Positions 1 through 8,624 of a stretch of 64,000 nucleotides of DNA are shown here, piece by piece. The DNA comes from Azospirillum tabaci (lineage in GTDB: Bacteria > Pseudomonadota > Alphaproteobacteria > Azospirillales > Azospirillaceae). The notes beneath the pieces are model-generated. The model made no database searches, was not told the origin of the DNA, and saw only the letters and a list, made by a program, of their open reading frames with translations. Numbering within the stretch: position 1 is the stretch's first letter; each line of letters opens with the position of its first letter. The stretch is from contig NZ_JACCJY010000018.1 in NCBI RefSeq assembly GCF_014596085.1, forward strand, positions 83,669 to 147,668, in the 5' to 3' direction. The position numbers and the translations under genes were made by a program.

Positions 1-2124
1 CCGGCGGAAGGCGAGAACGGCGAGCTGGTGCTGACGCTCACCGGCGAAGGCGGCGCTCTGCCGGTCCCGCCGGAGGAGACCGGATTCATCGGCCTGGAGG
101 ATCTTCTGGGCGAGCGAGCGAGCGAGGCGGAGCGGGCGATCACGCAAGCCATCGCCGTTCCCATGGTGGTGACGCGGCTGTCCGACGGTCTGGTGGTGGC
201 GGTCAACCAGCCAGCCGGCCTGCTGTTCGGGGTGCCGCTCGACGATGTGGTGGGGCGCAGCTTCGCCAAGGCCTACTACACCGATCCGGCGGAGCGGGAG
301 CGGCTGCTCGCCGCCCTGCGCGATGGGGCGGGCGGCGTGGACGGCTTCGAGACCCGCCTGTGCCGGCCCGACGGCAGCGATCTCTGGGCGATGGTCTCCG
401 CCCGGCAGTTTCGTTTCCGGGGCGAGGACGCCATGCTCGCCTGCATCAGCGACATCTCCGCCCGCAAGCGCACCGAACAGGCGCTCGAAGCCCAATGGGA
501 CCAGAGCCGGGCGGTCCTGAACGGACTTGTTCAGGGCGTCATGGCCTTCGACCGGGGGCTCCGCCTCGTCGCCTGGAATGGGCGCGCCGCGGAGCTTCTG
601 GGGGTGGAGCCGGAGTTCCTGCGCTACCACACGCCCTACGCCGCCATCGCCGGGCGGGTCGGGGAGGGGCTGGCCTTCGGGCCGGGGAGCGTGTGTTCCG
701 ACACCCTGTCCGCCTTCCCGCTGGACATCGGCCCTTCCGCGGCCCTTGGGGAGCCGATCCCAGCCCGGCCCGCTGCGGCGGAACGGTCGTGGGAGTGCAC
801 CCGCTCCGATGGCCAGGTCGTGGAATGCCTGACCCGGCCTCTGCCGGACGGCGGCTTCGTCGTCACCTACACCGACGTGACCGAGCGGCGAAACGCCGAG
901 CGGGAGATCATCGCCAGCCGGGAGCTGTTCGAACTGGCCATCCGCGCCGCGCGGGAGGGAATCTCGCAATGGGATCTGCGCACGGGGGAGCTGTGGCTGT
1001 CGCCCTATTGGTGGGGGATGCTGGGCTATGGCGAGGACGAGATGGACAATTCCGTCGCCCGCTGGACCGAGTTGATCCTGCCCGAGGACCGCGACGTGTC
1101 GGTGCAGATGGCCCGCGACCTCGTGAACGGGGTGACGAACGAGTGCCAGTTCATCCAGCGCTTCCGCCACAAGAGCGGGGCCGTGGTCCATATGCTGACC
1201 CGTGCCATCCGCGTGCTCGGTCCGGACGGCGAGCTGTTCCGCCTCGTCGGCTCGCACACCGACGTGTCGGAACGGGTCCGCGCCGAGGAGCGTGCCCACG
1301 CCGCGCGGGATGAGGCCGAGCGCGCCCTGCGCGATCTGAAGGAGGCTCAGGCCCACCTGATCCAGTCGGAGAAGATGGCGGCGCTGGGGTCCCTGGTGGC
1401 AGGGGTGGCGCACGAGATCAACACCCCCATCGGCATCGCCCTGACCGGCGCCTCGCTGGTGGCGGAGCGGACACGCCTCATCCGGCGGGATTTCGAGGCG
1501 GGAACGCTGCGCCGGCCCGATTTCGCCGACTTCCTCGAGATGGCGGGGGAGGCGGCGCACCTGATGTTGCTGAACATCGACCGTGCCGCCCAGCTCATCC
1601 AGAGCTTCAAGCAGATCGCCGTCGATCAGGCGAGCGAGGAGCGCCGCGTCTTCGATCTGCGCGATTACATCGACGAGGTCCTGCGCAGCCTGGGCGTCCG
1701 CATCAAGCGGGCAGCCCACGGCGTGGAGGTGGATTGCCCGGCGGACCTGCTGATCGACGGCTATCCGGGTGCGCTCAGCCAAGTGCTGACCAACCTCGTC
1801 ATGAACTCGATCATCCACGGTTACGCGCCCGGGCAGCACGGAACGCTGCGCGTCGCCGTGCGCGCGGTGGGCGCCGACGAGGTGGAACTGGTCTACGCCG
1901 ACGACGGGCGGGGCATTCCGCCAGACCTGCACGGCAAGGTGTTCGAGCCCTTCTTCACCACCAGCCGCAGCGCGGGGGGCAGCGGGCTGGGGCTGAACAT
2001 CGTCTACAACATCGCCACCCGCAAGCTGAGGGGCCGCATCGCGCTCGACAGCGCGCCGGGCCGCGGCACGGCGTTCACCCTGCGCTTTCCCCGCGTCGCG
2101 CCGATGGAGCGTGCGCCGGCATGA
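1..2124 (+). CDS. PAS-domain sensor histidine kinase (5' end outside window)
   Basis: The reading frame is open to base 1, so the gene probably begins upstream; a GTG at 28 is the first start codon inside the window. Two or three PAS/PAC-like segments occupy roughly the first 400 residues. A HisKA region follows with the phospho-acceptor in HEINTPIG (His codon 1411-1413), then a HATPase_c domain with N-box NLVMNSIIHG, G1 DDGRGIPPDL, F-box EPFFTT and G2 GGSGLGLNIV. The HEINTP type of H-box and the GSGLGLNIVYN box are typical of orphan PAS kinases. No transmembrane helix is visible in the portion present, so a cytosolic sensor is likely, but the missing N-terminus could hold one. No adjacent response regulator is visible. 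The ligand cannot be inferred. Confidence 0.9.
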   Translation, partial: PAEGENGELVLTLTGEGGALPVPPEETGFIGLEDLLGERASEAERAITQAIAVPMVVTRLSDGLVVAVNQPAGLLFGVPLDDVVGRSFAKAYYTDPAERERLLAALRDGAGGVDGFETRLCRPDGSDLWAMVSARQFRFRGEDAMLACISDISARKRTEQALEAQWDQSRAVLNGLVQGVMAFDRGLRLVAWNGRAAELLGVEPEFLRYHTPYAAIAGRVGEGLAFGPGSVCSDTLSAFPLDIGPSAALGEPIPARPAAAERSWECTRSDGQVVECLTRPLPDGGFVVTYTDVTERRNAEREIIASRELFELAIRAAREGISQWDLRTGELWLSPYWWGMLGYGEDEMDNSVARWTELILPEDRDVSVQMARDLVNGVTNECQFIQRFRHKSGAVVHMLTRAIRVLGPDGELFRLVGSHTDVSERVRAEERAHAARDEAERALRDLKEAQAHLIQSEKMAALGSLVAGVAHEINTPIGIALTGASLVAERTRLIRRDFEAGTLRRPDFADFLEMAGEAAHLMLLNIDRAAQLIQSFKQIAVDQASEERRVFDLRDYIDEVLRSLGVRIKRAAHGVEVDCPADLLIDGYPGALSQVLTNLVMNSIIHGYAPGQHGTLRVAVRAVGADEVELVYADDGRGIPPDLHGKVFEPFFTTSRSAGGSGLGLNIVYNIATRKLRGRIALDSAPGRGTAFTLRFPRVAPMERAPA

Positions 2125-2139
2125 CGGCGCAGCGGAGCC

Positions 2140-3582
2140 TCACTGAGCGTCCACCCAGGCGATGCGCAGGATGTTGGTGTTGCCGGGAGTGCCGAAGGGC
2201 ACGCCGGCGGTGATGACCAGCCGCTGCCCCTCCACCGCCAGCCCATCCTCGTAGGCGCAGCGGGCGGCCTTCTGGACCATCTCGTTGAAGTCGGCCACGT
2301 CGGCGGAATGCACGCTGTGCACCCCGTAGGCGAGCTGGAGCCGCCGCGCCGTTTCCAGGCTGGAGGTCAGGCACATGATCGGCACCTCCGGCCGCTCGCG
2401 GGCGGCGCGGAGCGTGGTGGAGCCGCTGGTGGTGTAGGTGACGATGGCCGCGGCCTGGATGGTGTGGGCGACCTGCCGCGCCGCCGCGGTGACGGCGTCC
2501 GTCGAGGTCTGCTGCGGGTCGGGATGCTGGGCGTCGGTGATGGTGCGGTAGAGCGGGTCCTGCTCGACCCGGCGGGCGATGCGGTCCATCATCGACACCG
2601 CCTCGATGGGGTAGGTGCCCGCCGCGGTTTCCGCCGACAGCATCACCGCGTCCGCCCCGTCATAGACCGCGGTCGCCACGTCCGACGCCTCGGCGCGGGT
2701 GGGGGCGGGGGCGCCGATCATCGATTCCAGCATCTGGGTGGCGACGATCACCGGCTTTCCGGCCTTGCGCGATTCGCGGATGATCCGTTTCTGGATGCTC
2801 GGCACGTCCTCCGCCGGCATCTCCACGCCGAGGTCGCCGCGGGCGACCATCACACCGTCCGACAGCTCGACGATGCGCTCCAGATGCTGGATGGCCTGCG
2901 GCTTCTCCATCTTCGACAGCAGGGCGGCGCGCCCGGCGATCAGCTTGCGCGCGTCGGCCACGTCCTCGGGGCGCTGCACGAAGGACAGCGCCACCCAGTC
3001 CACCCCCTGGTCGAGCGCGAAGGCCAGATCCTCGTGATCCTTCGGGGTCAGCGGCGACAGCGGCAGGACGACGCCCGGAACGTTCACGCCCTTGCGGTCG
3101 GACAGGCGGCTGCCGGACAGCACGACGCAATCGGCGTGGTCGGGACTGCAATCGACGACGCGCAGGCGGACCTTGCCGTCGTCCACCAGCAGCTCCGCCT
3201 CCGGCTCCAGAGCCGCGAAAATTTCCGGGTGGGGCAGGCCGACCCGGGTCGCGTCGCCCGGCTCGGTGGAGAGGTCGAGGCGGATGCGGTGGCCCGGCTC
3301 GACGGTGAGGGGGCCGTCGGCGAAGGTGCCCAGCCGGAGCTTCGGCCCCTGAAGGTCGGCCATCACCGCAATGGGATGGTCGAGTTCCGTCTCCAAGGCG
3401 CGCAGCGTGGCGAGGCGCTGGCCGTGGTCCTCGTGCGTGCCGTGGCTGAAGTTCAGGCGGAAGACGTCCACGCCCGCCTCGAACAGCGCGCGGATCATTT
3501 CCGGCGTCGCGGTGGCCGGCCCCAGCGTGGCGACGATCTTGGTCAGGCGGAAGCGCCGGAAGGGGATGCCTTTGCGGGTCAT
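2140..3582 (-). CDS. pyk: Pyruvate kinase
   Basis: Catalyses phosphoenolpyruvate + ADP to pyruvate + ATP, the last glycolytic step, in the cytosol. The 480-residue length is normal for the family. Visible hallmarks are the N-terminal TKIVATLGPAT strand, FRLNFSHG, the catalytic-lysine stretch LLSKMEKPQAI, the metal/substrate loop MVARGDLGVEMP and ATQMLESM. A C-terminal allosteric domain ends in the common VPFGTPGNTN motif. The gene is convergent with the upstream kinase (15 nt between stops) and divergent from the alpha ribosomal operon. ATG at 3582 gives the conventional short N-terminus before the first barrel strand. Confidence 0.97.
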   Translation of the reverse strand: MTRKGIPFRRFRLTKIVATLGPATATPEMIRALFEAGVDVFRLNFSHGTHEDHGQRLATLRALETELDHPIAVMADLQGPKLRLGTFADGPLTVEPGHRIRLDLSTEPGDATRVGLPHPEIFAALEPEAELLVDDGKVRLRVVDCSPDHADCVVLSGSRLSDRKGVNVPGVVLPLSPLTPKDHEDLAFALDQGVDWVALSFVQRPEDVADARKLIAGRAALLSKMEKPQAIQHLERIVELSDGVMVARGDLGVEMPAEDVPSIQKRIIRESRKAGKPVIVATQMLESMIGAPAPTRAEASDVATAVYDGADAVMLSAETAAGTYPIEAVSMMDRIARRVEQDPLYRTITDAQHPDPQQTSTDAVTAAARQVAHTIQAAAIVTYTTSGSTTLRAARERPEVPIMCLTSSLETARRLQLAYGVHSVHSADVADFNEMVQKAARCAYEDGLAVEGQRLVITAGVPFGTPGNTNILRIAWVDAQ

Positions 3583-3717
3583 GGGTCTGCCTTCTGAGGT
3601 GTGCCGTTCGGGGCGAGCGGGTTCATCTCAAGTTCTGCCATCCGGCTTGTCAACCGCGGTCCGCCTCCCCACAATGGTCGGGCGCCGGGAAAAGCACGGT
3701 AACGCCGCAGAACGGCC

Positions 3718-3745
3718 TTGACAGATTTCCGGCTTTTTCTATAGT
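3718..3745 (+). promoter_or_regulatory. Near-consensus sigma-70 promoter of the rpsM operon
   Basis: TTGACA at 3718-3723 and TATAGT at 3740-3745 are separated by 16 nt. Transcription would start near 3752, leaving a leader of about 150 nt before rpsM. The leader contains GC-rich complementary stretches and could host autoregulation, but no known ribosomal-protein leader could be matched by eye. The rest of the 3583-3717 gap, upstream of the divergent pyk, shows nothing else recognisable. Confidence 0.75.
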
Positions 3746-3903
3746 CGCACCCTCCCGCGGCCCAACCGGCCCGGCGGGAGACATTGTGCGTCCCGTATCC
3801 GCGTTTTGCCGTTTGGCTTTCGGGCCTCGGCGTCCGGATCGGGGATCAATCGGTGTGTAGGCGGCCCATGAGGGCTGCCGTTGAGATATCGAGGAGAGCA
3901 GGC

Positions 3904-4272
3904 GTGGCGCGTATCGCTGGCGTCAACATCCCCGCGCAGAAGCGCGTGGAGATCGCGTTGACCTACATTCATGGCATCGGCCCCTTCAAGGCCAAGGAAA
4001 TCTGCACGAAGCTGGAGATCCCGGCGGAGCGCCGTGTGAACCAGCTCACGGACGACGAGATCCTCAAGATCCGCGAGACCATCGACGCCGACTACCGCGT
4101 CGAGGGCGACCTGCGCCGTTCGGTCGCGATGAACATCAAGCGTCTGATGGACATGGCCTGCTACCGTGGCCTGCGTCACCGCAAGGGCCTGCCGGTCCGC
4201 GGCCAGCGCACCCACACGAACGCCCGCACCCGCAAGGGTCCGGCCAAGCCGATCGCCGGCAAGAAGAAGTAA
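3904..4272 (+). CDS. rpsM: 30S ribosomal protein S13
   Basis: Small-subunit head protein that contacts the P-site tRNA and the B1 intersubunit bridge. The start is GTG at 3904, because the canonical N-terminus ARIAGVNIP follows it and GAGGAG (3891-3896) sits 7 nt upstream; the longer open frame from 3784 is non-coding leader. The 122-residue protein shows the family motifs [22 protein letters not shown] and the basic C-terminal tail that reaches the tRNA. It is first in the rpsM-rpsK-rpoA-rplQ operon. In many bacteria this operon is joined to secY/adk, but here pyk lies upstream on the other strand. Confidence 0.98.
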   Translation: MARIAGVNIPAQKRVEIALTYIHGIGPFKAKEICTKLEIPAERRVNQLTDDEILKIRETIDADYRVEGDLRRSVAMNIKRLMDMACYRGLRHRKGLPVRGQRTHTNARTRKGPAKPIAGKKK

Positions 4273-4287
4273 GAGGACGCACGGACC

Positions 4288-4686
4288 ATGGCCAAGCCCT
4301 CAGCCGCTTCGCAGCGTCTTCGTCGTCGCGAGCGCAAGAACATCACCGCCGGCGTCGCTCACGTGAACGCCTCCTTCAACAACACGATGATCACCATCAC
4401 CGACGCGCAGGGCAACACCATCGCCTGGTCGTCGTCGGGCACGATGGGCTTCAAGGGTTCGCGCAAGTCGACCCCCTACGCCGCCCAGGTCGCCGCCGAG
4501 GACGCGGGCCGCAAGGCCCAGGAGCACGGCATGAAGACCCTCGAGGTCGAGGTGAAGGGTCCGGGTTCGGGCCGTGAGTCGGCGCTGCGCGCTCTGCAGT
4601 CGATCGGCTTCCAGATCACCTCGATCCGCGACGTCACGCCGATTCCGCACAACGGCGTCCGTCCGCCGAAGAAGCGTCGCGTCTAA
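4288..4686 (+). CDS. rpsK: 30S ribosomal protein S11
   Basis: Platform protein of the small subunit that binds 16S rRNA near the Shine-Dalgarno interaction region. The 132-residue length is normal. Family motifs seen are [44 protein letters not shown] and the terminal [15 protein letters not shown]. It lies 15 nt downstream of rpsM, so it is co-transcribed. The 131-nt gap to rpoA is longer than typical and holds no gene. Confidence 0.98.
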   Translation: MAKPSAASQRLRRRERKNITAGVAHVNASFNNTMITITDAQGNTIAWSSSGTMGFKGSRKSTPYAAQVAAEDAGRKAQEHGMKTLEVEVKGPGSGRESALRALQSIGFQITSIRDVTPIPHNGVRPPKKRRV

Positions 4687-4817
4687 GAAGCATCGCTACT
4701 CCGCACCCGCGGGGATCCGCCGTTCCGGGACAGGCGCCGCAGCCATCGCGGCGCCATCGGATGGGAACGGCCGGTCCCCGCGGACGTGTGTCCACTCCGA
4801 TGGCATGAGGTAATACC

Positions 4818-5837
4818 GTGGCTCTTCAGAAGAACTGGCAGGAACTGATCAAGCCGAACAAGCTGGACATCCAGCCCGGTGACGACGCCGACCGCGTGGC
4901 GACCGTCGTGGCCGAGCCGCTGGAGCGTGGCTTCGGTCTGACGCTCGGCAACGCGCTGCGCCGCGTGCTGCTCTCCTCGCTGCAGGGTGCGGCCGTCACG
5001 GCGATCCACATCGACGGCGTGCTGCACGAGTTCTCGTCGATCCCCGGCGTGCGCGAGGACGTGACCGACATCGTCCTCAACATCAAGTCGATGGGTCTGC
5101 GCATGGGCGGTGACGGCCCGAAGCGCATGCGCCTGCGCGCCGAAGGCCCCGGCGAGGTGAAGGCCGGCATGATCGAGACCGGCGCGGACATCCAGGTGAT
5201 GGACCCGGACCTCGTGATCTGCACGCTGGACAACGGCGCCCGCCTGAACATGGAACTGACGGTCGAGACCGGCAAGGGCTACGTCCCGGCCAGCCAGAAC
5301 CGTCCGGAAGACGCCCCGATCGGCCTGATCCCGGTCGACGCGCTGTTCTCGCCGGTCCGCAAGATCTCCTACAAGGTCGACAACGCCCGCGTCGGGCAGG
5401 TCACCGACTATGACCGCCTGTCGATGGTCGTCGAGACCAACGGCGCCGTGAAGCCGGACGACGCGGTGGCCCTGGCCGCCCGTATCCTCCAGGACCAGCT
5501 GCAGCTGTTCATCAACTTCGAGGAGCCGACCCACGCGGTCGCCGAGGAGAAGCACGAGGAGGTTCCGTTCAACAAGAACCTGCTCCGCAAGGTGGATGAG
5601 CTGGAACTGTCGGTCCGTTCGGCCAACTGCCTCAAGAACGACAACATCGTCTACATCGGCGATCTGGTGCAGAAGACGGAGGCGGAGATGCTCCGCACGC
5701 CGAACTTCGGCCGCAAGTCGCTGAACGAGATCAAGGAAGTGCTGGCCCAGATGGGTCTGCACCTCGGTATGGAAATTCCGAACTGGCCGCCCGAGAACAT
5801 CGAAGAGCTGGCCAAGCGTCTGGAAGAGCCGTACTAA
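4818..5837 (+). CDS. rpoA: DNA-directed RNA polymerase subunit alpha
   Basis: Alpha subunit that dimerises to nucleate RNA polymerase assembly and, through its C-terminal domain, contacts UP elements and activators. The GTG start at 4818 follows GAGG at 4806-4809. The N-terminal domain shows [20 protein letters not shown] and the C-terminal domain shows [18 protein letters not shown], the helix-hairpin-helix DNA/activator surface. The 339-residue length matches alphaproteobacterial orthologues. It sits between rpsK and rplQ in the alpha operon. Confidence 0.98.
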   Translation: MALQKNWQELIKPNKLDIQPGDDADRVATVVAEPLERGFGLTLGNALRRVLLSSLQGAAVTAIHIDGVLHEFSSIPGVREDVTDIVLNIKSMGLRMGGDGPKRMRLRAEGPGEVKAGMIETGADIQVMDPDLVICTLDNGARLNMELTVETGKGYVPASQNRPEDAPIGLIPVDALFSPVRKISYKVDNARVGQVTDYDRLSMVVETNGAVKPDDAVALAARILQDQLQLFINFEEPTHAVAEEKHEEVPFNKNLLRKVDELELSVRSANCLKNDNIVYIGDLVQKTEAEMLRTPNFGRKSLNEIKEVLAQMGLHLGMEIPNWPPENIEELAKRLEEPY

Positions 5838-5854
5838 GTCTCGCACGATCCATC

Positions 5855-5912
5855 GCCCCCTCCCTGATCCTCCCCCGCCTTCGGCGAGGGAAGGGCCGGG
5901 GTGGGGGCGAAT
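5855..5912. repeat. REP-like palindromic intergenic repeat between rpoA and rplQ
   Basis: A GC-rich element in the 186-nt rpoA-rplQ gap, with a CGCCTTCGGCG hairpin core flanked by C-rich and G-rich arms (CCTCCCCCGCC on the left, GGCCGGGGTGGGGG on the right). Its style resembles the repeat found at 40323-40463. It could act as an mRNA-stabilising or attenuating stem-loop within the operon; that role is inference. Confidence 0.5.
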
Positions 5913-6023
5913 GTTCCCAGGGCCACCAACCGGCCCGCCCCGCGCCGTACCAGCTCCAACGACTGGGCGGTCGGGTTCACCATCGGCTCCCCGAGGGGGG
6001 CCACGCCATGAAGGAGGACCGTC

Positions 6024-6446
6024 ATGCGTCACGGCGTTTCCGGACGTAAGTTCAGCAAGACCACCAGCCACCGCAAGGCCATGTTCTCGAACATGGCGAA
6101 CGCCCTGATCAAGCACGAGCAGATCAAGACCACCCTGCCGAAGGCCAAGGATCTGCGCCCGATCGTCGAGCGTCTGATCACGCTGGGCAAGAAGGGTGGC
6201 CTCGCCAACCGCCGTCTCGCCTTCGCGCAGCTGCGCGATGACGCGATGGTGACCAAGCTGTTCACCGTTCTGGCCGACCGCTACAAGGACCGCCAGGGCG
6301 GCTACAGCCGCGTCCTGAAGGCCGGCTTCCGCTACGGCGATGCCGCCGCCATGGGCGTGATCGAACTGGTCGACCGCGACGTCGCCGCCAAGGGCCAGGA
6401 TTCGGGCCCGGTGGAGATCAAGGACGAGGTCGAGGCCGAGGGCTGA
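6024..6446 (+). CDS. rplQ: 50S ribosomal protein L17
   Basis: Large-subunit protein near the polypeptide exit tunnel. The N-terminus [20 protein letters not shown] and the following [19 protein letters not shown] are the family signature, as is the [21 protein letters not shown] block. The 140-residue length includes an acidic C-terminal tail common in alphaproteobacteria. Last gene of the alpha operon, followed by a putative terminator. Confidence 0.98.
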   Translation: MRHGVSGRKFSKTTSHRKAMFSNMANALIKHEQIKTTLPKAKDLRPIVERLITLGKKGGLANRRLAFAQLRDDAMVTKLFTVLADRYKDRQGGYSRVLKAGFRYGDAAAMGVIELVDRDVAAKGQDSGPVEIKDEVEAEG

Positions 6447-6526
6447 GCCTTCGGTTGAGCTTTCGTGAAATCTTGTCGTCGCCGTTGCCCATCGGGTTGC
6501 GAACGACGATATAGGTGACCGACCGG

Positions 6527-6562
6527 CCCTCCCTTCGGGTTCACCCCCGGAGGGAGGGTTTC
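6527..6562 (+). terminator. Putative terminator of the alpha operon
   Basis: CCCTCCCT (6527-6534) pairs with AGGGAGGG (6551-6558), and the loop contains a second short CGGG/CCCG pairing. The right arm runs into TTTCCGGTTTTC. The T-tract is interrupted, so termination efficiency is uncertain. Confidence 0.45.
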
Positions 6563-6607
6563 CGGTTTTCGGGCTCCGTCACTTCGGGAGGGCGCCGCGC
6601 GCGCGGT

Positions 6608-7186
6608 ATGCTGAAACCTCTCTACAACCGGATTCTGAGGCTCTCCGCCCGCAAGGACGCCGTCTGGTGGATGTCCGCCGTCTCCTTCGCGGAAAGCTCC
6701 TTCTTTCCCCTGCCGCCCGACATCATGCTGGTGCCGATGTGTCTGGCGGAGCCCAAGAAGCTCTGGCGCTACACCAACATCTGCGCCTTGGCCTCGCTGA
6801 TCGGCGGGCTGTTCGGCTACGCGGTCGGGTTCTACCTGTTCGAGAGCGTCGGACGGCTCATCATCGACTTCTACAACGCGCAGGATTCCTTCCAGCGCTT
6901 CCAGGACATGTTCGCCGAGTTCGGCCCCTGGTTCCTGATTCTCAAGGGCATCACGCCCATACCCTACAAATTGCTGACGATCACCGCAGGATTCGCGCAC
7001 CTCGACCTGACGGTGTTCATCCTGTGCTCGATCGTCGCGCGCTTCTCGCGATTCTACATGATCGCGATCCTGCTGCACTTCTACGGGCCGCAGGTGCGCG
7101 ACATCATCGAGAAGCGGCTGATGCTGGTGACGACCGTTCTGCTGGTCATCATCATCGGCGGACTGCTCAGCTTCAAATTCGTGTGA
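6608..7186 (+). CDS. YqaA-type VTT-domain inner-membrane protein
   Basis: Member of the SNARE-associated/VTT (DedA-related) family with 192 residues. The chosen ATG (6608) begins the typical MLKPLYNRILRLSA; the longer frame from 6515 runs through the upstream terminator-like region. Visible features are WWMSAVSFAESSFFPLPPD, the family's characteristic ESSFFPLPPD re-entrant motif, then several hydrophobic helices and the FLILKGITPIPYKLLTI motif. DedA/VTT proteins are linked to lipid scrambling or envelope homeostasis; the substrate of this subfamily is unknown. It stands alone downstream of the ribosomal operon. Confidence 0.85.
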   Translation: MLKPLYNRILRLSARKDAVWWMSAVSFAESSFFPLPPDIMLVPMCLAEPKKLWRYTNICALASLIGGLFGYAVGFYLFESVGRLIIDFYNAQDSFQRFQDMFAEFGPWFLILKGITPIPYKLLTITAGFAHLDLTVFILCSIVARFSRFYMIAILLHFYGPQVRDIIEKRLMLVTTVLLVIIIGGLLSFKFV

Positions 7187-7234
7187 GCGGCGCGGGGCTT
7201 GCCCCGCGCGTCACCCGCATTCATCCGGCCAAGA

Positions 7235-7498
7235 TCAATCCGGCATCCCGCGGTCCTGGCGGTTGCGCTCCGACGGGGGCAGGGCGTTGCGCTCGCGGCG
7301 GTCGCGCATGACCATCACGCCGATGGCCAGCGCCATGGCGATGCCGGCCAGCAGGGGCAGGACGATCTCTCCGGCGCTGACGGTCGGCATGGCGAGCATG
7401 CGCACGACGAGCAGCAGCAGGCCGCCAATCAGCAACGCCACAAAGATGGTGGTCGATGTCCGGCGGCGCGGAGACGGGCCGGGGGTGTTGGGACTCAT
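7235..7498 (-). CDS. Small membrane protein of unknown function
   Basis: An 87-residue protein with a basic N-terminus (SPRRRTS), two predicted transmembrane helices (TIFVALLIGGLLLLVVRMLA, then a second at LPLLAGIAMALAIGVMVM) and a charged cytoplasmic tail. Start at 7498 is preferred because AAGGGA lies 9 nt upstream; ATG 7507 is an alternative. Family not recognised. It is convergent with the VTT gene. Confidence 0.6.
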   Translation of the reverse strand: MSPNTPGPSPRRRTSTTIFVALLIGGLLLLVVRMLAMPTVSAGEIVLPLLAGIAMALAIGVMVMRDRRERNALPPSERNRQDRGMPD

Positions 7499-7622
7499 TT
7501 GAGGCATTCCCTTATCGCTTGCGTTCCCGGCATAGTGGGCGCCGAGCCCGCGGCATGGTCCATGCGGGGGACCATCCGCCAACGTCCGGGGTCACGCAAG
7601 AACAATGGGAGTCAAAGCCGAG

Positions 7623-8015
7623 ATGTTCCGTCCGAAACTCATTCTGGGGCCGGTGCTGGCCCTCGCTCTGGTTGCGCTCGCCGCCTGCGCGGACGCGCCG
7701 GGGCGTTCATCCGGCGCCGCCGTGGGCGGTGCTCCGGCGGCCTCCACCACGACAACCACGGGGGCACCGGCCACTCCGCGCCCGGCCCGTGGGGTCGAGG
7801 ACCCATCGCTCCGTCTCGACGGCGGAGTCGGCAGCGACGACTCCTGCCGCGCCCAGTGCGAGCGCAGCAACAACTCCTGCATGGACTCGGTGGCCGCGCG
7901 CACGCAGAGCGGGCTCGACCGCCCGGACCGCGGCGGCATCTTCTCGCCGACCGACAACTGCCAGCATTCGCTGCGCATGTGCTACCAGCGCTGCGGCGCG
8001 CCCACCAACCAGTGA
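7623..8015 (+). CDS. Cysteine-rich lipoprotein of unknown function
   Basis: A 130-residue protein with a lipoprotein signal: basic MFRPK, hydrophobic core and lipobox LAAC, giving a mature N-terminal Cys. A low-complexity Ala/Thr linker follows. The C-terminal third holds six cysteines in CRAQC, NNSC and NCQHSLRMCYQRC spacings, suggesting a small disulfide-bonded domain in the periplasm. ATG at 7623 gives the cleanest signal peptide; an in-frame ATG lies at 7605. Family not recognised. It lies immediately upstream of the broken rarA. Confidence 0.65.
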   Translation: MFRPKLILGPVLALALVALAACADAPGRSSGAAVGGAPAASTTTTTGAPATPRPARGVEDPSLRLDGGVGSDDSCRAQCERSNNSCMDSVAARTQSGLDRPDRGGIFSPTDNCQHSLRMCYQRCGAPTNQ

Positions 8016-8043
8016 CGGGTCCGGTACGGTCGGTGGATCGACG

Positions 8044-8477
8044 ATGAGCAAGCGCGGCTGCTCCGGAGGCACCGGCGGCCTGTTCGAGGTGGGCGCTCCC
8101 CGCCCGCTGGCCGACCGGCTGCGCCCGCGCCGCCTGGGCGAGGTCGTGGGGCCGGAGCATCCGCTGAAGCCCGACGGACCGCTGAGCCGCATGGTCGCCG
8201 CGCGCCGGCTGGCGTCCATGATCCTGTGGAGGCGCCCGGCAGCGGCATGACGACCATCGCGCGGCTGCTGGCCCTGTCCATCGACCTGCATTTCGAACCG
8301 CTGTCGGCGGTCTTCTCCGGCATGGCCGACCTGCGCAAGGTCTTCGACGCGGCCAGAGCGCGGGGCGCGGCCGGGCAGGGCGCGCTTCTGTTCATCGACG
8401 AGATCCACCGCTTCAACCGCTCCCAGCGGGACGGCTTCCTGCCCTATGTGGAGGACGGCGCCGTCACGCTGGTCGGC
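8044..8477 (+). pseudogene. rarA: 5' remnant of the native rarA (mgsA), split by a 20-kb insertion
   Basis: RarA is a AAA+ ATPase acting at stalled replication forks. The fragment encodes the RarA N-terminus (PLADRLRPRRLGEVVGPEH) and then shifts frame around 8229: one frame ends at a TGA at 8248-8250 and the other resumes at 8226. The Walker-A lysine position reads APGSGMTT instead of PPGxGKTT, so it is doubly inactive. Walker B survives as LLFIDEIHRFNR. Homology stops exactly after VTLVG at 8477, where sensor-1 ATTEN should follow. That continuation is found at 28638. Its high GC matches the host genes around it, so this is the resident copy in decay. Confidence 0.9.
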
Positions 8478-8624
8478 TTTGTGGGATTGAAGAATCCCGA
8501 CTGTTTGCAGTTGCATAATTGAGCCGTTGTCGAAGGCTCGAGGGTTGGAGCTTACAACCAATAGGACGTGGATCCATCACCCGATCCTGGCCACTCGAAT
8601 CGATGCACAGATGAGCACACACTG

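Noticed and set aside
2308..3597. Plus-strand open frame opposite pyruvate kinase
   Set aside because: Antisense shadow with His/Arg/Gly-rich composition and no family resemblance.
4683..6116. Long minus-strand open frame opposite rpoA and rplQ
   Set aside because: Low-complexity Arg/Asp/Val-rich shadow of rpoA in a high-GC genome; no recognisable domain and fully covered by certain genes.
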